In this document: in pieces, positions 42,601 through 45,600 of the stretch
Numbering within the stretch: position 1 is the stretch's first letter
How the letters are laid out: each line of letters begins with the position of its first letter
NCBI GenBank assembly: GCA_014843695.1
Contig: CM026394.1
Location: forward strand, 35,086,670 to 35,150,669
Origin: Archivesica marissinica
Lineage: Eukaryota > Mollusca > Bivalvia > Venerida > Vesicomyidae
DNA: 64,000 nucleotides
Direction of reading: 5' to 3'
Notes under the pieces: generated by a model
Databases searched by the model: none
What the model was told of the DNA's origin: nothing
What the model saw: only the letters and a program-made list of their open reading frames with translations
Position numbers and translations under genes: made by a program

Positions 42601-45600
42601 AATTCAATTAAATAACTAATTTTCCATGTGGCCCTCTCTAACGTTTGCACTTTCTATGCATATACAGTCAAATCTGTCTTAGCAGAGGGCAAATGTATAG
42701 TAAAACAACATCTTTTTCTCTCTCCTTCATGGCGATGGATTCCATCAGGAATGAGGTCTCGAGAGTGATTAATATAAGTTGAAAGAAATAGTTTTGCAAT
42801 CGAGCTAAAATAAATTTGTATAAACTAACATATTGGGAATCTGGAAACTGGCTGCTTAATACAGGTTGGCTGCTTAATGGAGATGACCGCTAACACAGGT
42901 TTGACAATTATGATCCATATCTTATACATATATACCGTACCCCAAAACTTAATGCTCTACTCTTAGAGGTTTTGTTCGCTTCAGCTGCCATGGCTGACAA
43001 GGGGTCCATACCATCAAGAGCCGCTCCCAGTGGTCCCATGTCACTCAGTGCACTGAGTGGATCAGTCGCAATAGATGATCCCTTCTTAGGTGTCTTCTTT
43101 GATGCCGAACCTTTCTTGTCAACACTTTTAATTTCGGACACCTAAAAAAACAATTGTAAAATACATAAAGTATAGCTTGTTACAGTGTACCACATTTTCC
43201 CCATGGTACTTGCATTTTTCAATATAAACTTTGAAGTCAGTTTGTTGATGTGTAACAGAGAAAGTACAAATAATATTGGACATCAAAATTACTGTAACAT
43301 ATAAATATAATGCCCAGGGTTGACATTTAGTTAACCATGTATGACCTCTAAAAAACAACAACAATGTCGTTAATCACCGTTAAATTAGTACATGTATAAT
43401 GCCCTGGGTTGACATTTAGTTAACCATGTGCATTATAGTAATTTAACCATGAGGGGTGCAATCTTGAATACAAAGTACGTTTTACATCTTCCTACGAAAA
43501 TGGCATCTTCCAGGCGAACGTGCTGTGACCGAAGTACCGAAAAGAATATTATGTTACATAAATGTTACAAAGGATAATTCAGCGTAAAGTAAAATAACTA
43601 AACCAAAGTAGAGTGAGCGTGGTGGGCATCACATTCACATTTATGCTAGGTTGTCCGATTAGCGCAGCCATTAGCAAGCTCGATTCTCACCGATATATTG
43701 GTTTGATCTTCAGACTGGGAAGTTGGGAAGTACGGGTGGATTATCTCCAGGTACTGTGGTTTACTCCTTCAAGAATAACCACATACACCCTTTCATCCAC
43801 GCCAACAAGCGTGCTTAAAATCAGTAATGAGTTGGTAAAGCTTGTTTCGCAATTGTTGTAAAATAAGTTTAGAATATAAAATCAATTGTGTTCAAGACAA
43901 CCGCCAATAATGCACGCGATCATGTCTTTAAAAGTTTAAATGGCGTTATTTAATAAATTTCAATAAAATATGGTTAAAATGCACAGTATGACCATTAAAT
44001 ACAACATTTGAATAGAAGGAGTGCTTTACAATGAGCAAGTGTATCTTACTGGATAATATTTTGTATGCAAATTGTTTTATTATTTTTAGGGAGAAGTGGG
44101 CACCCCTTCTCAGTCAGGGTTCCTACCATAATAATTATTATCAACAGATTGTATGACAATAGTTGAGTAATACGAGTTTGTAATTTGACTATTGTTCTAA
44201 CCATCCTAGGTGTTTTTCGCGGCCGTTTGGCTGTATAAGTGTGATTCAGTGAACCAGAATTATTCCTGAACTGCAATGATGTAAGCAGCATCTCAGGTGT
44301 TTACCGATGTACACAATAAATCAAGTACATCTAAGTAGCATTATCTACCAACTAATACTAACTGTGCAGTATGCATACTTGAATAATGTGTAAACGGTGC
44401 CATGTCGTGTATTAAGGACCGTGTACGCGTTTACAAAAATCTGTACACATGGCAGCCCTATTCCTAGGGCGACTATTTTACCCAAATTGTCTTCTAGAAT
44501 GAGCCCTGCTCTTACATTAATGTCTCTAGAATTAGAACCTGAATAATCATTAACCTATTTCATTCTGAATACATTTAACGGCTTTTGCAAACAACATAGA
44601 TCCAGATCAGCCGCAGCGTGACACTGCATGCTGATCAGAATCTATGTTGTTTTCTACATAGCCAAATGTCTTAGCAAGATCATCTGAAGAGCAAACAGCA
44701 TAGAGCCTGATCAGACGGCATGTTCCGTGGCGTTGATCTGGCTCTATGTTCTTTGCAAATACTGTTTGAACGGTATCCAGAATGAAATGGGTTAATAAAT
44801 ACCATAATAGCTTTCAGCGGATGTGATGTTGTAGGAGCTGGGGTAAGTCTTTCCGCATCTCTTTCACGCTCATACTTCCGTTGTTTGGGGCACCTGTAAT
44901 AATATGAATACGACAATGCCTCATGGAGAGCTCAAGCATAGATATAGTCATTTGGACTAGATATAACTTATCTAAATCATATGAAATAGGCACTACATAT
45001 CAACTGGGAAACCCAATAAAAGGTTGAATTGAAAATTAATTACTGAAGTAGGAGTAATATGAGGGGTTTGACATCTAAGGAAGATAGACTGACGACAATA
45101 GTTATGATTTTCTTGTAGTCGTCAGGTTTGCAGGTGCATGTGCATGGTTGCTATGTATTCTATAAACAGAAGAAAAATAATATGACACAATTCTAATGAA
45201 ATTCCATGACATATTTGACTGCTTGCTCAATGTCACTTACATACATGGCCTGACCCAAGTATCGACCAAATGGGATCATTCAATTCCAAATCCGACGCTG
45301 TACCACTGGACCCACAGATGCCACTAGTAAACACTGTGTGTGAGGTGCCTTGTTCAATGACACTACATATATGTGTCATGTCCGTGTATCAAACCTTGGA
45401 TGCTTCAATTTCAAATCTGATGTGCTACCACTGTACCACAGATGCAACACTATTGTGGCTTTGCTAAATCAGGGTTCACATTGACCAAGACAAAATTATA
45501 TTGGTCATAATCTCAAATTGAGCTCAAGAAATATGATTGGTTGATTCTGAGATAAATACTCAATTCACAATTGAACCAATCAGAGCTTGAGACAGAGTTT

